A stretch of DNA of 51,655 nucleotides, from positions 1-51,655 of the forward strand of contig JAAYTF010000141.1 in the NCBI GenBank assembly GCA_012518125.1. The letters run 5' to 3'. Below are positions 31,438-41,584 of this stretch, piece after piece. Below the pieces are notes generated by a model. It worked only from the letters and a program-made list of their open reading frames with translations. It searched no databases and was not told where the DNA came from. Position 1 is the first letter of the stretch. Every line of letters starts with the position of its first letter. The DNA comes from Bacilli bacterium. GTDB taxonomy: Bacteria; Bacillota; Bacilli; Bacillales; Amphibacillaceae. The position numbers were made by a program, and so were the translations under genes.

Positions 31438-32058
31438 TTGTACGAGTTGGTTCGTAAATACGGTCTGTTCATCATTGCCGTTTGTGGGGCCGTCTTCGTT
31501 TATTATTTGACGAATGAAAACGACAAACAGGTTGACGACGAAGTAATCATTAACGAAATGGATCATAACGACCTGTTGGAACGGTTTCAGGCATTTGAAG
31601 CTGAAGATGAAGAAAATGGAGAAGATCGATGGTTCGTCGATGTCAAAGGTGAAGTGAAAAAACCAGGTTTGTACGAAGTGGATAAAGACGCACGTGTAAA
31701 ACACGTCATTGATTTGGCAGGCGGATTCACGGATGAAGCCGCAAGCGAACATGTCAATTTGGCGCAAAAAGTAAGCGATGAAATGGTCATCTATGTACCG
31801 AAAAATGGCGAAGAAGACGGATTTTTAAACGAAATGCCGACAGCTACTAACGGTCAATCGATGCAAAAGATAAACGTGAATAAAGCAAGCGCCGAAGAAT
31901 TGACGCAGCTAAACGGCATCGGACCGGCCAAAGCGGAAGCGATCATCAGTTATCGGGAAGAACACGGACCGTTTAAAAGCGTCGAAGAATTGCTGCAAGT
32001 AAATGGCATCGGTGAAAAAACGTTGGAAAACATTCGGGACGACATCACCATTCAATAA
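31438..32058 (+). CDS. comEA: ComEA, DNA-binding competence protein (SLBB + HhH)
   Basis: TM + VDVKGEVKKPGLYEVDKDARVKHVIDLAGGF; INVNKASAEELTQLNGIGPAKAEAIISYR; TTG start. Confidence 0.95.
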   Translation: MYELVRKYGLFIIAVCGAVFVYYLTNENDKQVDDEVIINEMDHNDLLERFQAFEAEDEENGEDRWFVDVKGEVKKPGLYEVDKDARVKHVIDLAGGFTDEAASEHVNLAQKVSDEMVIYVPKNGEEDGFLNEMPTATNGQSMQKINVNKASAEELTQLNGIGPAKAEAIISYREEHGPFKSVEELLQVNGIGEKTLENIRDDITIQ

Positions 32059-32079
32059 AAGAAAGTAGGGTTATCGAAA

Positions 32080-32535
32080 GTGAAGCGCATCTCTTGGCAA
32101 CAATATTTCATGGCGATGGCAAAAGTCGTATCGTTAAGAAGCACGTGTACACGGTTAAATGTAGGTGCCATCATTGTCCGCGACAATCGAATCATCGCTA
32201 GCGGCTACAACGGTAGTGTCGAAGACAGCGCCCATTGCATTGACGAAGGATGTTACATCGTAAACAACCATTGTGTAAGGACCGTCCATGCGGAAATGAA
32301 TGCGCTTTTGCAATGTGCCCGGTTCGGCGTAAGAACGGAAGGGACGGAAATGTACGTCACCCACTTTCCGTGTTTGCAATGTTCGAAACATATCATTCAA
32401 GCCGGGATTAAGAAGATTTATTACGAATTCGATTATAAAAACGATCCTTTAGCGCTTGAACTTTTGAACGAAGCAAATGTCGCAGTCGAACAAGTGAAAT
32501 TGAGCGACGTCATCGTGGAACAAAAGCTTTCGTAA
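32080..32535 (+). CDS. comEB: ComEB / dCMP deaminase family protein
   Basis: Zn deaminase motifs TVHAEMNALLQ and FPCLQCSKHII. Confidence 0.94.
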   Translation: MKRISWQQYFMAMAKVVSLRSTCTRLNVGAIIVRDNRIIASGYNGSVEDSAHCIDEGCYIVNNHCVRTVHAEMNALLQCARFGVRTEGTEMYVTHFPCLQCSKHIIQAGIKKIYYEFDYKNDPLALELLNEANVAVEQVKLSDVIVEQKLS

Positions 32536-32577
32536 ATACGATTCGCTGCATGAGGGGGTGAGCGGCCCTATTTTCAC

Positions 32578-34869
32578 ATGAAAGGCCATTTCCATCTTTT
32601 CGCACTGAGTGCGGCTTTCAGCGTCATCGCCATCAACACGGGCAAATTTTCCCTTTTCCTCGGTGCATGGTTTTTATGGCTCGTTTATTTGTATTTCTCC
32701 AAACGGATCAACTTCGTACTATTCGTTTCTGCTTTCTTCAGTTTCTTCTTTTTCCATCACTATTTCCCCGCGTATGACCCCGCAGCTGTCTCTAGACCTT
32801 TTCCTGAAAACAAAACGTATACTTTTACCGGAACGATCGTAAGTGACATTGAACGTTCCGAAGAAAAACTGTCATTTACGTTTCTGGAAAACCAAACGGA
32901 AACGAAATTAAACGTCGTTTTATTCGATGACGATGAACGAAACAAACGTTTTCCATATACATATTATGCAGTTTGTTCGATCAAAGGAAAATTTTTGACA
33001 CCGCCTGAAGCGACGAACCCTTTTCAATTTGATATGAGACGTTATTGGTTTGAACAAGGCATAGCGGGACAAATCATCGTCGAATCTGCTGAAGACATCG
33101 TATGTACAAACCGCAACCACGTGTTAGGCGCTATTTATACGTTCCGCAAGAACATGCTGCAAAAAGCAAAGGAAACGTTGCACCCGGAATTAAGCGGCTG
33201 GCAGCAGGCGTTAATCTTCGGAGATAAGAGCGGGATTGATGAAGGAACGGAAATGCTGTTTCAACGATGGGGTTTGTCGCATCTGTTAGCGATTTCCGGA
33301 CTGCATGTCGGAATCATCTTGACGATCGTTTACTTCTTTATCATTCGCATTTTTCAATGGACGAAGGAAAAAGCCCGGTTATTCGTTCTCATGTTTTTGC
33401 CGGTGTATGCTTTATTGGCGGGCGGTCAGCCTTCCGTATGGCGTGCTTCGTTGATGGCCGTCGTCGTGTTAATCATGCAATGGAAGAAGTGGAAATTGTC
33501 GCATGTCGACATGTTAAGCATCGTCTTTTTGACGTTGATTATCGGCGATCGGCATATAATCTTCCATGTCGGTTTTCAATTTTCTTTCCTTGTGACGCTC
33601 GGGCTCATCCTTTCCCATGAATGGTTCAAACAAGCGGAAAATCGGTTCGATTTAGGTTTAAAAATCAGTTTTATCGCGCAAATGATGATCGTCCCGCTGC
33701 AAATGCACTACTTTTTTTATTTCCAACCGTTGGCGATTTTGCTGAACGTCTTTGTCGTGCCGTATTTTTCGTTGTTTGTCATACCGTTTTGTTTTGTCAG
33801 TTTGACGTTCTCTTATTTGCCAAAATATATGGTGACATTTTTGGAAACGTTCTTTTTGAAGCTAAACCAATTCTTCATCGATTTCATCAAAGCGATTGAC
33901 AAAATGGTGAACGTACCTTTCGTCTCAGGTGAAATTTCACTATTTACGGCTTGTTGCTATTATTTTTTCCTTGTCATGATGATGATTGCGCTGAACAAAA
34001 AACGGCACCGCAATGCATTGCTGTATGGTCTAATGCTTACTGCGACATTGACGTTCATCATCGTCAAACCGTACATTTCAAGCGAAGGTTTAGTGACGAT
34101 GCTCGATATTGGCCAAGGGGACGCTTTTGTCATTGAACTTCCATATCGTAAAGGCGTCTTCCTCATCGATGGCGGGGCGACGTTTGATTTCCAAACGTTT
34201 GAACCGAAAGACAACGTCTTTCAACATGTCATTCGTCCGTACTTGATGGGGAGGGGCATCGAAACAATCGACGCCATTTTTGTCACGCATGCCGACTTGG
34301 ACCACCACGGAAGCATCCGCTACATTTTGGAACATTTTGACGTCAAGGAAGTGATCGTCCATCCGTATTTCAACCTGGAAGATAAAGAGTTCAAAACGTG
34401 GAGGCAATTAGGCGCAAAAATTACAAAAGCGAACGTATTCGATGAAATCACGCGGAACGGCCACTCGTTTTACGTTTTAGGGCCGTTAGATGACAAACGG
34501 GATGAAAACGACAATTCACTCGTATTATATACGGAAATAGGCAAGGCGCATTGGCTGTTCACCGGGGACATCGGAAAGGAAGTGGAGCGGGAAATCGCAT
34601 CGCTGTTTCATTTTCTCGATGTCGATATCGTAAAAGTGGCGCATCACGGCAGCGACACGTCGACCGATGAACAATTCTTAAAGACGTTTCGCCCAAAATA
34701 CGGCTGGATATCGGTGGGAAGAAACAATCGATATGGCCATCCGAAAGAGGAAGTGCTTGAAACATTGGAAACATACGGTGTTACCATTTTCCGAACCGAC
34801 GAACAAGGGGCCGTCCAATTTATTTTTGACGATGAGAAGGCTTACATCAAACCGTTTTTGAACCAATAA
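32578..34869 (+). CDS. comEC: ComEC/Rec2 DNA internalization channel protein
   Basis: Competence domain HLLAISGLHVGIIL; C-terminal MBL domain THADLDHHGSIRYIL, VAHHGSDTSTDEQFL. Confidence 0.95.
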   Translation: MKGHFHLFALSAAFSVIAINTGKFSLFLGAWFLWLVYLYFSKRINFVLFVSAFFSFFFFHHYFPAYDPAAVSRPFPENKTYTFTGTIVSDIERSEEKLSFTFLENQTETKLNVVLFDDDERNKRFPYTYYAVCSIKGKFLTPPEATNPFQFDMRRYWFEQGIAGQIIVESAEDIVCTNRNHVLGAIYTFRKNMLQKAKETLHPELSGWQQALIFGDKSGIDEGTEMLFQRWGLSHLLAISGLHVGIILTIVYFFIIRIFQWTKEKARLFVLMFLPVYALLAGGQPSVWRASLMAVVVLIMQWKKWKLSHVDMLSIVFLTLIIGDRHIIFHVGFQFSFLVTLGLILSHEWFKQAENRFDLGLKISFIAQMMIVPLQMHYFFYFQPLAILLNVFVVPYFSLFVIPFCFVSLTFSYLPKYMVTFLETFFLKLNQFFIDFIKAIDKMVNVPFVSGEISLFTACCYYFFLVMMMIALNKKRHRNALLYGLMLTATLTFIIVKPYISSEGLVTMLDIGQGDAFVIELPYRKGVFLIDGGATFDFQTFEPKDNVFQHVIRPYLMGRGIETIDAIFVTHADLDHHGSIRYILEHFDVKEVIVHPYFNLEDKEFKTWRQLGAKITKANVFDEITRNGHSFYVLGPLDDKRDENDNSLVLYTEIGKAHWLFTGDIGKEVEREIASLFHFLDVDIVKVAHHGSDTSTDEQFLKTFRPKYGWISVGRNNRYGHPKEEVLETLETYGVTIFRTDEQGAVQFIFDDEKAYIKPFLNQ

Positions 34870-34906
34870 AAAAATGCTGCTCATTCAATGTTGCAGCATT
34901 TTTGTT
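34868..34906. terminator. comEC terminator (likely shared with yqzM)
   Basis: aaaaaATGCTGC-tcattcaatgtt-GCAGCATttttg. Confidence 0.85.
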
Positions 34907-34912
34907 TTTCAT

Positions 34913-35044
34913 TCAGTTCATCACGCTGATGGCCGTCCCTAAGAAGAAAATGAACAAGAAAAATAGGAATGAATAAATAAACCCACTAACGGCGAAAGGA
35001 ATGTCACTTGTCTTCTCTTGTGGATCTTTTTCGAATTCGTTCAT
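34913..35044 (-). CDS. yqzM: YqzM family protein (43 aa; below the ORF-track cutoff)
   Basis: Reverse strand MNEFEKDPQEKTSDIPFAVSGFIYSFLFFLFIFFLGTAISVMN; RBS ggagg; located between comEC and holA as in B. subtilis. Confidence 0.88.
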   Translation of the reverse strand: MNEFEKDPQEKTSDIPFAVSGFIYSFLFFLFIFFLGTAISVMN

Positions 35045-35240
35045 ATGTATCCCTCCTATGTATCTGTAGTTAGTATAAGCCAAATGAGGAAAAAATGCCA
35101 GTTAAATGTGAAAACTCACGGCATATTCATAGTATAGATCGCCAACGATGAAATATGTTAATATAATGATAAATGATTTTTGCGAGAAATCGTTCATTTT
35201 CATCGACTTGTCACAAAATTTTCGGAAAGCAGGTAACGAA

Positions 35241-36275
35241 ATGATCGCTTTTCAAGAAGCAGTGAAACGATTGAAAACGGGCGAGTTGGCGCCTCTTTAT
35301 TTGCTGTTGGGCACGGAGTATTATTTCATGGAACAATTCAAACGGGCGTTGTTCGAACGATTAGGCGATGATAGCGAAAACATCAACGAGTTTGATTTGC
35401 GGGAAATTTCGATCCAACAAGTCATCAACGACCTTGAGACGTTGCCGTTCTTTACGGACAGGAATGTATCGATTGGAGAAAACCCGGTATTTTTGCTCGG
35501 CACGAACGAAAAAATTCCCGTTTCGCACGACTTGGCGACGTTCGAAGCGTATATCAAAAATCCTGCTCCGTACAGTACGTTCATATTGCTTGCACCATAT
35601 GAAAAGCTCGATAAAAGGAAAAAAATCGTCAAATTGTTGTTAAAACACGCGCAAGTTATCGATTGTCAACCGATTAAAGGGCACACATTGCGGAAATGGG
35701 TGGAGCAACTGTTAAAAGCGCAAAACATTCAGATGACGGAAAAAGCGCTTCTTCGTTTTGAAGCGGAATTCGGACCGAATTTACATTTGTTGCAAAAAGA
35801 AATTGAAAAAATGGCCCATTATATTGGTGAAGGTGGCACGATCGACGAAGAACAATTGATGGAAATCATGTCGAGTTCCGTTGAACAAACGGCAATCGAA
35901 CTGGCAGACAGCGTTCTGAACAACAATTTGCCAAAGGCGATTAAAATTTACCAACAATTGATCAAATTGAACGAAGATCCGATCGCTATGATCGCATTGC
36001 TTAGCTATCAATTCAGGACGATTTTGCAAGTGAAATTGCTCGCGGAAAAAGGGGTGTCTCAGCAACAGATGGCGCGGATGATGAAAGCACATCCATTTGT
36101 GATAAAAAAAGCAGCTGAACGGATGCATCGATATGATAAAGAAACGTTATATACGATCATGAATGAACTTGCCGAAACCGATCACTTGATCAAACGCGGG
36201 AAAATGCAAAAAGAGATCGCTTTTGAAATTTTGCTTTATCGGCTCGTGAAACATTCGCAAAGCACACCGTCATGA
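35241..36275 (+). CDS. holA: DNA polymerase III delta subunit
   Basis: MIAFQEAVKRLKTGELAPLYLLLGTEYYFMEQFKRAL; internal ATG with RBS aggtaa. Confidence 0.95.
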   Translation: MIAFQEAVKRLKTGELAPLYLLLGTEYYFMEQFKRALFERLGDDSENINEFDLREISIQQVINDLETLPFFTDRNVSIGENPVFLLGTNEKIPVSHDLATFEAYIKNPAPYSTFILLAPYEKLDKRKKIVKLLLKHAQVIDCQPIKGHTLRKWVEQLLKAQNIQMTEKALLRFEAEFGPNLHLLQKEIEKMAHYIGEGGTIDEEQLMEIMSSSVEQTAIELADSVLNNNLPKAIKIYQQLIKLNEDPIAMIALLSYQFRTILQVKLLAEKGVSQQQMARMMKAHPFVIKKAAERMHRYDKETLYTIMNELAETDHLIKRGKMQKEIAFEILLYRLVKHSQSTPS

Positions 36276-36280
36276 AATGT

Positions 36281-36319
36281 AAAAAGACGTTAGGCCCCGA
36301 GCAGCCTAACGTCTTTTTT
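36281..36319 (+). terminator. holA terminator
   Basis: AAAAAGACGTTAGGC-cccgagca-GCCTAACGTCTTTTTT. Confidence 0.9.
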
Positions 36320-36327
36320 CATCAAAA

Positions 36328-36364
36328 TAAAAAATGGCTTCATTCAATATGAAACCATTTTTTT
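36328..36364 (-). terminator. rpsT terminator
   Basis: aaaaaatggcttcat-tcaat-atgaaaccattttttt; reads on the minus strand downstream of rpsT. Confidence 0.8.
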
Positions 36365-36375
36365 ATGAACATACA

Positions 36376-36642
36376 TCAACCGCTGATTTTACGAATTTTT
36401 TTCGCAAGGCGCGCTTTTTGGCGGTTGCCGTTGTTGCGGTGGATGACGCCTTTTTGCACCGCTTTATCAATCACTCGGCAAGCTTGTTGGTAAGCAAGCT
36501 TGGCATTTTCCAAATCGTTAGCCTCTACGTATTGTTCCACCTTTTTGATCTGGTTGCGCATGTGCGTCTTAACCGGCTTATTACGTAGACGGCGCGTTTC
36601 ATTGATTCTTACTCGTTTAATGGCAGATTTCAAGTTAGCCAT
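36376..36642 (-). CDS. rpsT: 30S ribosomal protein S20
   Basis: MANLKSAIKRVRINETRRLRNKPVKTHMRNQIKKVEQYVEA; RBS ggaggtg. Confidence 0.97.
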   Translation of the reverse strand: MANLKSAIKRVRINETRRLRNKPVKTHMRNQIKKVEQYVEANDLENAKLAYQQACRVIDKAVQKGVIHRNNGNRQKARLAKKIRKISG

Positions 36643-36773
36643 CTTTTCACCTCCAACTATGTTATGCCGCTTATGTTGCCGTTTCTTCAAATATAAAGGC
36701 GATATGTAAAACTCGCTATGAAATGGACAAAGTTATTTTATCAAATAACGAATTCGATTTCAACATCATTAAC

Positions 36774-36802
36774 GCATGTTTCCCCTGAAACGTTGAATAC
36801 TA
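36774..36802 (+). promoter_or_regulatory. Putative sigma-F/sigma-G-type promoter of gpr
   Basis: GCATG (36774-36778)-N17-AATACTA (36796-36802), near the forespore consensus gHATR / CATWHTA. Confidence 0.5.
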
Positions 36803-36834
36803 AAAAGGAATACAAGGTGGAAAGGGAGTTTCAA

Positions 36835-37932
36835 ATGGAACGAGATAGAGGAAACCAATATACCGTACGGACCGATTTAGCGTTTGAAGCGAAAGAAATG
36901 TATGTGCAAGAAAAAGCGAAAACGAAAGAAATCAAAGGCGTCCTCTCAAAAGAAGTTGACATCGACGGCATCAAAGTGAGCCACATCGAAATCACGAAAG
37001 AAGGGGAAAGAAGAATCCAAAAAAAGGCAGGTACATATATAACGATTTTCACTGACAGCGTCATCGAACAAGATACGAACCGGCAAGCGAAAGTGATCAA
37101 AGTGTTGGCCGAAAAGATACGGGAACTATTAAAACTAAACGGCGTAAAAGAAAAGAGCAAAGGTTTGATCGTCGGACTCGGCAACTGGAATGTGACGCCT
37201 GACGCGTTGGGGCCGCTTGTCGTCGACAAAATATTAGTGACGAACCATTTGTTTGAACTTCATTATGAAACGGTCAGCGAAGGCTACCGGCCCGTTGCCT
37301 CGCTGACGCCGGGCGTCATGGGCGTGACCGGCATGGAAACGAGCGATATCATTTTAAGCGTCATCGACAGATTCCAGCCTGATTTTGTCATCGTCATCGA
37401 CGCGCTTGCTTCCCGGTCGATTGAACGGATCAACGAAACGATCCAATTGACCGATACGGGAATCCATCCAGGTTCAGGTGTCGGAAACAGGCGGAAAGAA
37501 GTGAGCAAAGAAACGTTGGGAGTCCCGGTCATTGCCATCGGGGTGCCGACCGTCGTCGATGCGGTGACGATCGCCAGCGACGCATTCGATTATTTGTTGA
37601 AACATCTCGGCAGGGAGTGGCAAGAGAAAGATGCCCCGAGAAAATCGCTTCTGCCGGAAGCAATGCCGATTACACACAAGGATCTTTCCGAAAAGGATTT
37701 GCCTTCGCAAAAAGGGAGGGAAACGTTTTTAGGGTTGTTTGGAAATTTGTCAGACGAAGAAAAACGGACGCTATTGCGCGAAGTATTGACACCATTAGGA
37801 AAAAACTTGATCGTCACGCCGAAAGAAGTCGATCAATTCATGAAAGACATGGCGCATGTTTTGGCAAGTGGAATCAATGAAGCATTGCACGAATCCGTCC
37901 GCGAAGGAAACAGTGGATATTACACGAGATGA
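36835..37932 (+). CDS. gpr: Germination protease (spore protease)
   Basis: YTVRTDLAFEAKEM; LIVGLGNWNVTPDALGPLVVDKILVTNHLF; VIVIDALASRSIERINETIQLTDTGIHPGSGVGNRR; ATG 36835 has RBS aaagggag. Confidence 0.94.
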   Translation: MERDRGNQYTVRTDLAFEAKEMYVQEKAKTKEIKGVLSKEVDIDGIKVSHIEITKEGERRIQKKAGTYITIFTDSVIEQDTNRQAKVIKVLAEKIRELLKLNGVKEKSKGLIVGLGNWNVTPDALGPLVVDKILVTNHLFELHYETVSEGYRPVASLTPGVMGVTGMETSDIILSVIDRFQPDFVIVIDALASRSIERINETIQLTDTGIHPGSGVGNRRKEVSKETLGVPVIAIGVPTVVDAVTIASDAFDYLLKHLGREWQEKDAPRKSLLPEAMPITHKDLSEKDLPSQKGRETFLGLFGNLSDEEKRTLLREVLTPLGKNLIVTPKEVDQFMKDMAHVLASGINEALHESVREGNSGYYTR

Positions 37933-37974
37933 AGCCAGTGCGGCAAACGTTAGATGATAGAAGTGAATTTGGTT

Positions 37975-38001
37975 CTATTGGAAACATACGGCGCATACAT
38001 T
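37975..38001 (+). promoter_or_regulatory. Putative sigma-E-type promoter of spoIIP
   Basis: CATACATT (37994-38001) close to sigma-E -10 CATACAAT; weak -35 CTATTG at 37975-37980. Confidence 0.4.
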
Positions 38002-38047
38002 GTAGTAAATGGAAGTTGCGATCGTTATTGTAAAAGTTGGTGTAGCC

Positions 38048-39184
38048 ATGTTGCGTAAAAAAACGTTTCATGCCCGTTTCCTCTTCAATATTTTAATCAT
38101 TTGCGCTTCTATCATCGTTTTATTTATTGCCATTGGTTTCATGACGACTGCAAAACCTTCTTCAAGGCTCTCGAATGTCTTTTTCGCTAATTGGACAAGC
38201 AATCTCGATCAATCCGTCTTTTCTTATTTGTACAGCGTCGAAAACAAACCGTATGCGATTTTCGAAGAAACGGCGATCAACCCGTTTTATCACTCGAAAA
38301 TATCCTTGGAAATGTTTACGAATATTCGCCTTACGGAATTTACCACGTTGATCTCTAAGGAGCTCCCTGGTTTATCGACATATGAACAAAACGTCATCGT
38401 AGCTAGCGGCAAACATTTCGATCTCGCTAGCTATGTTCATGAGTCAGGCCCGCCAATTGAAGATATTTTGGAAGAAAGAGAAGCGATTGATGATGCGGAA
38501 AATGATGAGACGGAAAATGTCGAGCGCGAGGAAATAGACAAAAAAGTCGTTTTTCTATACAGCAGCCACAATCGCGAATCGTTTTTGCCGCATTTGCCGA
38601 AAGAGACCGATCCGAATCGAGCTTACCATAAAGAAGTAAATATTACGAAAGTAAGCGGCCGTTTGGCGGAAAAATTGGCGGAATACAACATCGGCGCCGA
38701 AGTGGACGATACCGATTTTATGAACATCTTGCATGAAAAAGGGTGGACGTACGGAAAGTCTTACGATGCATCGCGCACCGTCGTCGAAGCGGTGGTGAAA
38801 GAGAACCAAGATATAAAATATATGTTTGATATTCACCGCGACAGCCTTCCTTATGAAAAAACGACGATTAAAAAGGACGGAAAATCATACGCTACGCTGC
38901 TTTTTGTCATCGGCGCCGAAAATAAAAATTATGAAAAAAATCTTAAACTGGCGACGACATTGCATTACATGTTGGAAGAGAAGATGCCGGGACTGAGCCG
39001 TGGCGTGATCACGAAAGAAGGTCCGCGATCAAACGGCGTCTATAATCAGGATTTGTTGGAGACTGCATTGCTCATCGAAGTCGGCGGCTATGATAATCAT
39101 TTGGAAGAATTGTACCGGACGATCGATATTTTCGCGGAAGTGTTCAGCGATTATTATTGGGGTGCGGAAAAAGTAAGCAAATAG
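38048..39184 (+). CDS. spoIIP: Stage II sporulation protein P
   Basis: N-terminal TM; VVFLYSSHNRESFLPHL; FDIHRDSLP; downstream of gpr. Confidence 0.95.
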   Translation: MLRKKTFHARFLFNILIICASIIVLFIAIGFMTTAKPSSRLSNVFFANWTSNLDQSVFSYLYSVENKPYAIFEETAINPFYHSKISLEMFTNIRLTEFTTLISKELPGLSTYEQNVIVASGKHFDLASYVHESGPPIEDILEEREAIDDAENDETENVEREEIDKKVVFLYSSHNRESFLPHLPKETDPNRAYHKEVNITKVSGRLAEKLAEYNIGAEVDDTDFMNILHEKGWTYGKSYDASRTVVEAVVKENQDIKYMFDIHRDSLPYEKTTIKKDGKSYATLLFVIGAENKNYEKNLKLATTLHYMLEEKMPGLSRGVITKEGPRSNGVYNQDLLETALLIEVGGYDNHLEELYRTIDIFAEVFSDYYWGAEKVSK

Positions 39185-39191
39185 GAGGTCT

Positions 39192-39491
39192 ATGATGCGT
39201 CTTATTGTCAGGTTGCTCATTTTGGTCATCTGCTTTGCTTTCGGCGTCGTTTTCGGTTTGATGCTTCAACCGAATGATACGGATGAAGCGTTTTTAGATG
39301 ATGAACAAATCAGAGAAACGACCGTGTTAACCGTAGATGAATGGGCTGAAGCCGAGCTTGCCACCTTGCCCGATGATCGCAGTACCCATCCGATTGAAAA
39401 AATGGCCGACGCTTTTGAAAAAATAACGGACGGATTTTTTGAAAGTGTCGTCCATGTCCTTTCCGCCATCTCGGAAAAAGTATTGTCGTAA
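39192..39491 (+). CDS. yqxA: YqxA family (DUF3679-like) protein
   Basis: Small N-terminal TM protein between spoIIP and lepA, the position of yqxA. Confidence 0.75.
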   Translation: MMRLIVRLLILVICFAFGVVFGLMLQPNDTDEAFLDDEQIRETTVLTVDEWAEAELATLPDDRSTHPIEKMADAFEKITDGFFESVVHVLSAISEKVLS

Positions 39492-39628
39492 CGAAAGAAA
39501 TCGGGCCGACTTCTGCACTGTTACGCATTCATGTGAAAATTGCAACAATTTTTCTGAATTGATATAATCATGTAAGCTAAACTATTATATTTTAAGATTG
39601 TTCGCAGTGTAGGAGTTGAACACGGTTT

Positions 39629-41437
39629 ATGACGAAACGTAAAAATGTACGCAATTTTTCCATCATCGCGCATATCGACCACGGAAAATCGACTTTGGCC
39701 GATCGCATCTTGGAAAATACAGGGGCGATTAGCGAACGGGAAATGAAAGAACAGTTTTTGGATGCGATGGATTTGGAACGTGAACGCGGCATCACGATCA
39801 AATTGAATGCCGTGCGTTTGAATTATAAAAGCAAAAATGGCGAATCGTATGTGTTCCATTTGATCGACACACCTGGTCACGTCGATTTTGCTTACGAGGT
39901 GTCCCGCAGTCTTGCGGCATGCGAAGGAGCGATTTTGGTCGTCGATGCCGCGCAAGGGATCGAGGCGCAGACGTTGGCAAACGTCTATTTAGCGTTGGAC
40001 AATGATCTTGAAATTATCCCCGTCATCAATAAAATCGATTTGCCAAACGCAGACCCTGAGCGTGTTACCGAAGAACTCATCGATGTGTTGGGCATCGATC
40101 CCGATGAAGTGATCTTAGCTTCCGCAAAAGAAAATATCGGCATCGATGAAATTTTAGAGGCGGTTGTGGAACGGATCCCGCCACCGGAAGGCGATCCGGA
40201 AAAGCCGTTGAAAGCGTTGATATTCGATTCGTTGTACGATCCGTATCGCGGCGTGATCGCCTACATTTCCATCAAAGAAGGAACGCTCTGCGTCGGCGAT
40301 AAAATTAAAATGATGTCCACGGGCAAAGAATTTGAAGTCGTCGAGCTTGGGGTCAATACGCCGAAAGAAGAGAAAAGGGAATTTTTGACCGTAGGCGACG
40401 TCGGCTACTTGACGGCATCGATCAAAGATGTGAAAGATACAAATGTCGGGGATACGATCACCCATGCGGAAAATGGCGCCGACGAACCTTTGCCGGGATA
40501 CCGAAAACTGAACCCGATGGTATTTTGCGGTTTATACCCCGTCAGTTCGGATGATTACACTGCATTGAAAGAAGCACTGGAAAAATTGCAGCTGAACGAT
40601 TCATCGCTTCATTTTGAGCCGGAAACTTCACAAGCGTTAGGCTACGGGTTCCGCACCGGCTTTTTAGGATTGTTGCATATGGAAATCATTCAAGAACGGA
40701 TCGAACGTGAATTCAACATCGAAATCATCACGACCGCTCCAAGCGTCGTCTACGAAGTGAGAAAAACGAACGGTGAAGTCCTCTTCATCGACAACCCGTC
40801 GTTCATGCCGGAACGTCAAGAAATCGAAGAAATATTGGAACCATACGTGAAAGCTTCGATCATGGTGCCGCACGAATTTGTCGGTGCCGTCATGGAGCTT
40901 TGCCAACGGAAACGCGGACAATACATTGACATGCAATATTTGGACGATATTCGCGTCAACATCACATACGAACTTCCGCTTTCGGAAATCGTATTCGACT
41001 TTTTCGACCAATTGAAGTCCAACACAAAAGGGTATGCTTCGCTCGATTATGAATTCATCGGCAACCGCCCGTCCGACCTCGTGAAAATGGACATTTTGCT
41101 GCATGGCGATCCAATCGATGCGTTATCGACGATTGTCCATCGCGATTTCGCCTACAATCGTGGCAAACAGATGGTAGAAAAATTGAAAGATTTGATTCCA
41201 CGGCAACAATTTGAAGTGCCGGTCCAAGCTGCGATCGGCAACAAAATCATCGCCCGTTCAACCATTAAAGCCGTGCGTAAAGACGTAACCGCAAAACTGT
41301 ATGGCGGGGACGTGACCCGTAAACGGAAATTGCTTGAAAAGCAAAAGGAAGGGAAAAAACGGATGAAGATGGTCGGATCGGTCGAAATTCCACAAGAAGC
41401 ATTCATGGCCGTCTTGAAATTGGATGATGAAAAATAA
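39629..41437 (+). CDS. lepA: Translation elongation factor 4 (LepA)
   Basis: [29 protein letters not shown]. Confidence 0.98.
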   Translation: MTKRKNVRNFSIIAHIDHGKSTLADRILENTGAISEREMKEQFLDAMDLERERGITIKLNAVRLNYKSKNGESYVFHLIDTPGHVDFAYEVSRSLAACEGAILVVDAAQGIEAQTLANVYLALDNDLEIIPVINKIDLPNADPERVTEELIDVLGIDPDEVILASAKENIGIDEILEAVVERIPPPEGDPEKPLKALIFDSLYDPYRGVIAYISIKEGTLCVGDKIKMMSTGKEFEVVELGVNTPKEEKREFLTVGDVGYLTASIKDVKDTNVGDTITHAENGADEPLPGYRKLNPMVFCGLYPVSSDDYTALKEALEKLQLNDSSLHFEPETSQALGYGFRTGFLGLLHMEIIQERIEREFNIEIITTAPSVVYEVRKTNGEVLFIDNPSFMPERQEIEEILEPYVKASIMVPHEFVGAVMELCQRKRGQYIDMQYLDDIRVNITYELPLSEIVFDFFDQLKSNTKGYASLDYEFIGNRPSDLVKMDILLHGDPIDALSTIVHRDFAYNRGKQMVEKLKDLIPRQQFEVPVQAAIGNKIIARSTIKAVRKDVTAKLYGGDVTRKRKLLEKQKEGKKRMKMVGSVEIPQEAFMAVLKLDDEK

Positions 41438-41449
41438 TAAATTTTTTTG

Positions 41450-41480
41450 AAAACATAGTATGCCAAATACTATGTTTTTC
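41450..41480 (+). terminator. lepA terminator
   Basis: AAAACATAGTA-tgccaaa-TACTATGTTTTT. Confidence 0.88.
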
Positions 41481-41504
41481 GCTATTTAGCACGGTTCATG
41501 TTGA

Positions 41505-41533
41505 TTGACAAAAAAATGGCTTTTTGTTAAGTT
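41505..41533 (+). promoter_or_regulatory. Putative sigma-A promoter of the hrcA-grpE-dnaK operon
   Basis: TTGACA (41505-41510) with a weak -10 about 16-18 nt downstream (TTAAGT/TTAAT), just ahead of CIRCE. Confidence 0.55.
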
Positions 41534-41543
41534 AATAGTAGCA

Positions 41544-41570
41544 TTAGCACTCTACACCGACGAGTGCTAA
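41544..41570 (+). promoter_or_regulatory. CIRCE operator (HrcA binding site)
   Basis: Perfect TTAGCACTC-N9-GAGTGCTAA. Confidence 0.99.
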
Positions 41571-41584
41571 CAGGGGTGTTTTTC

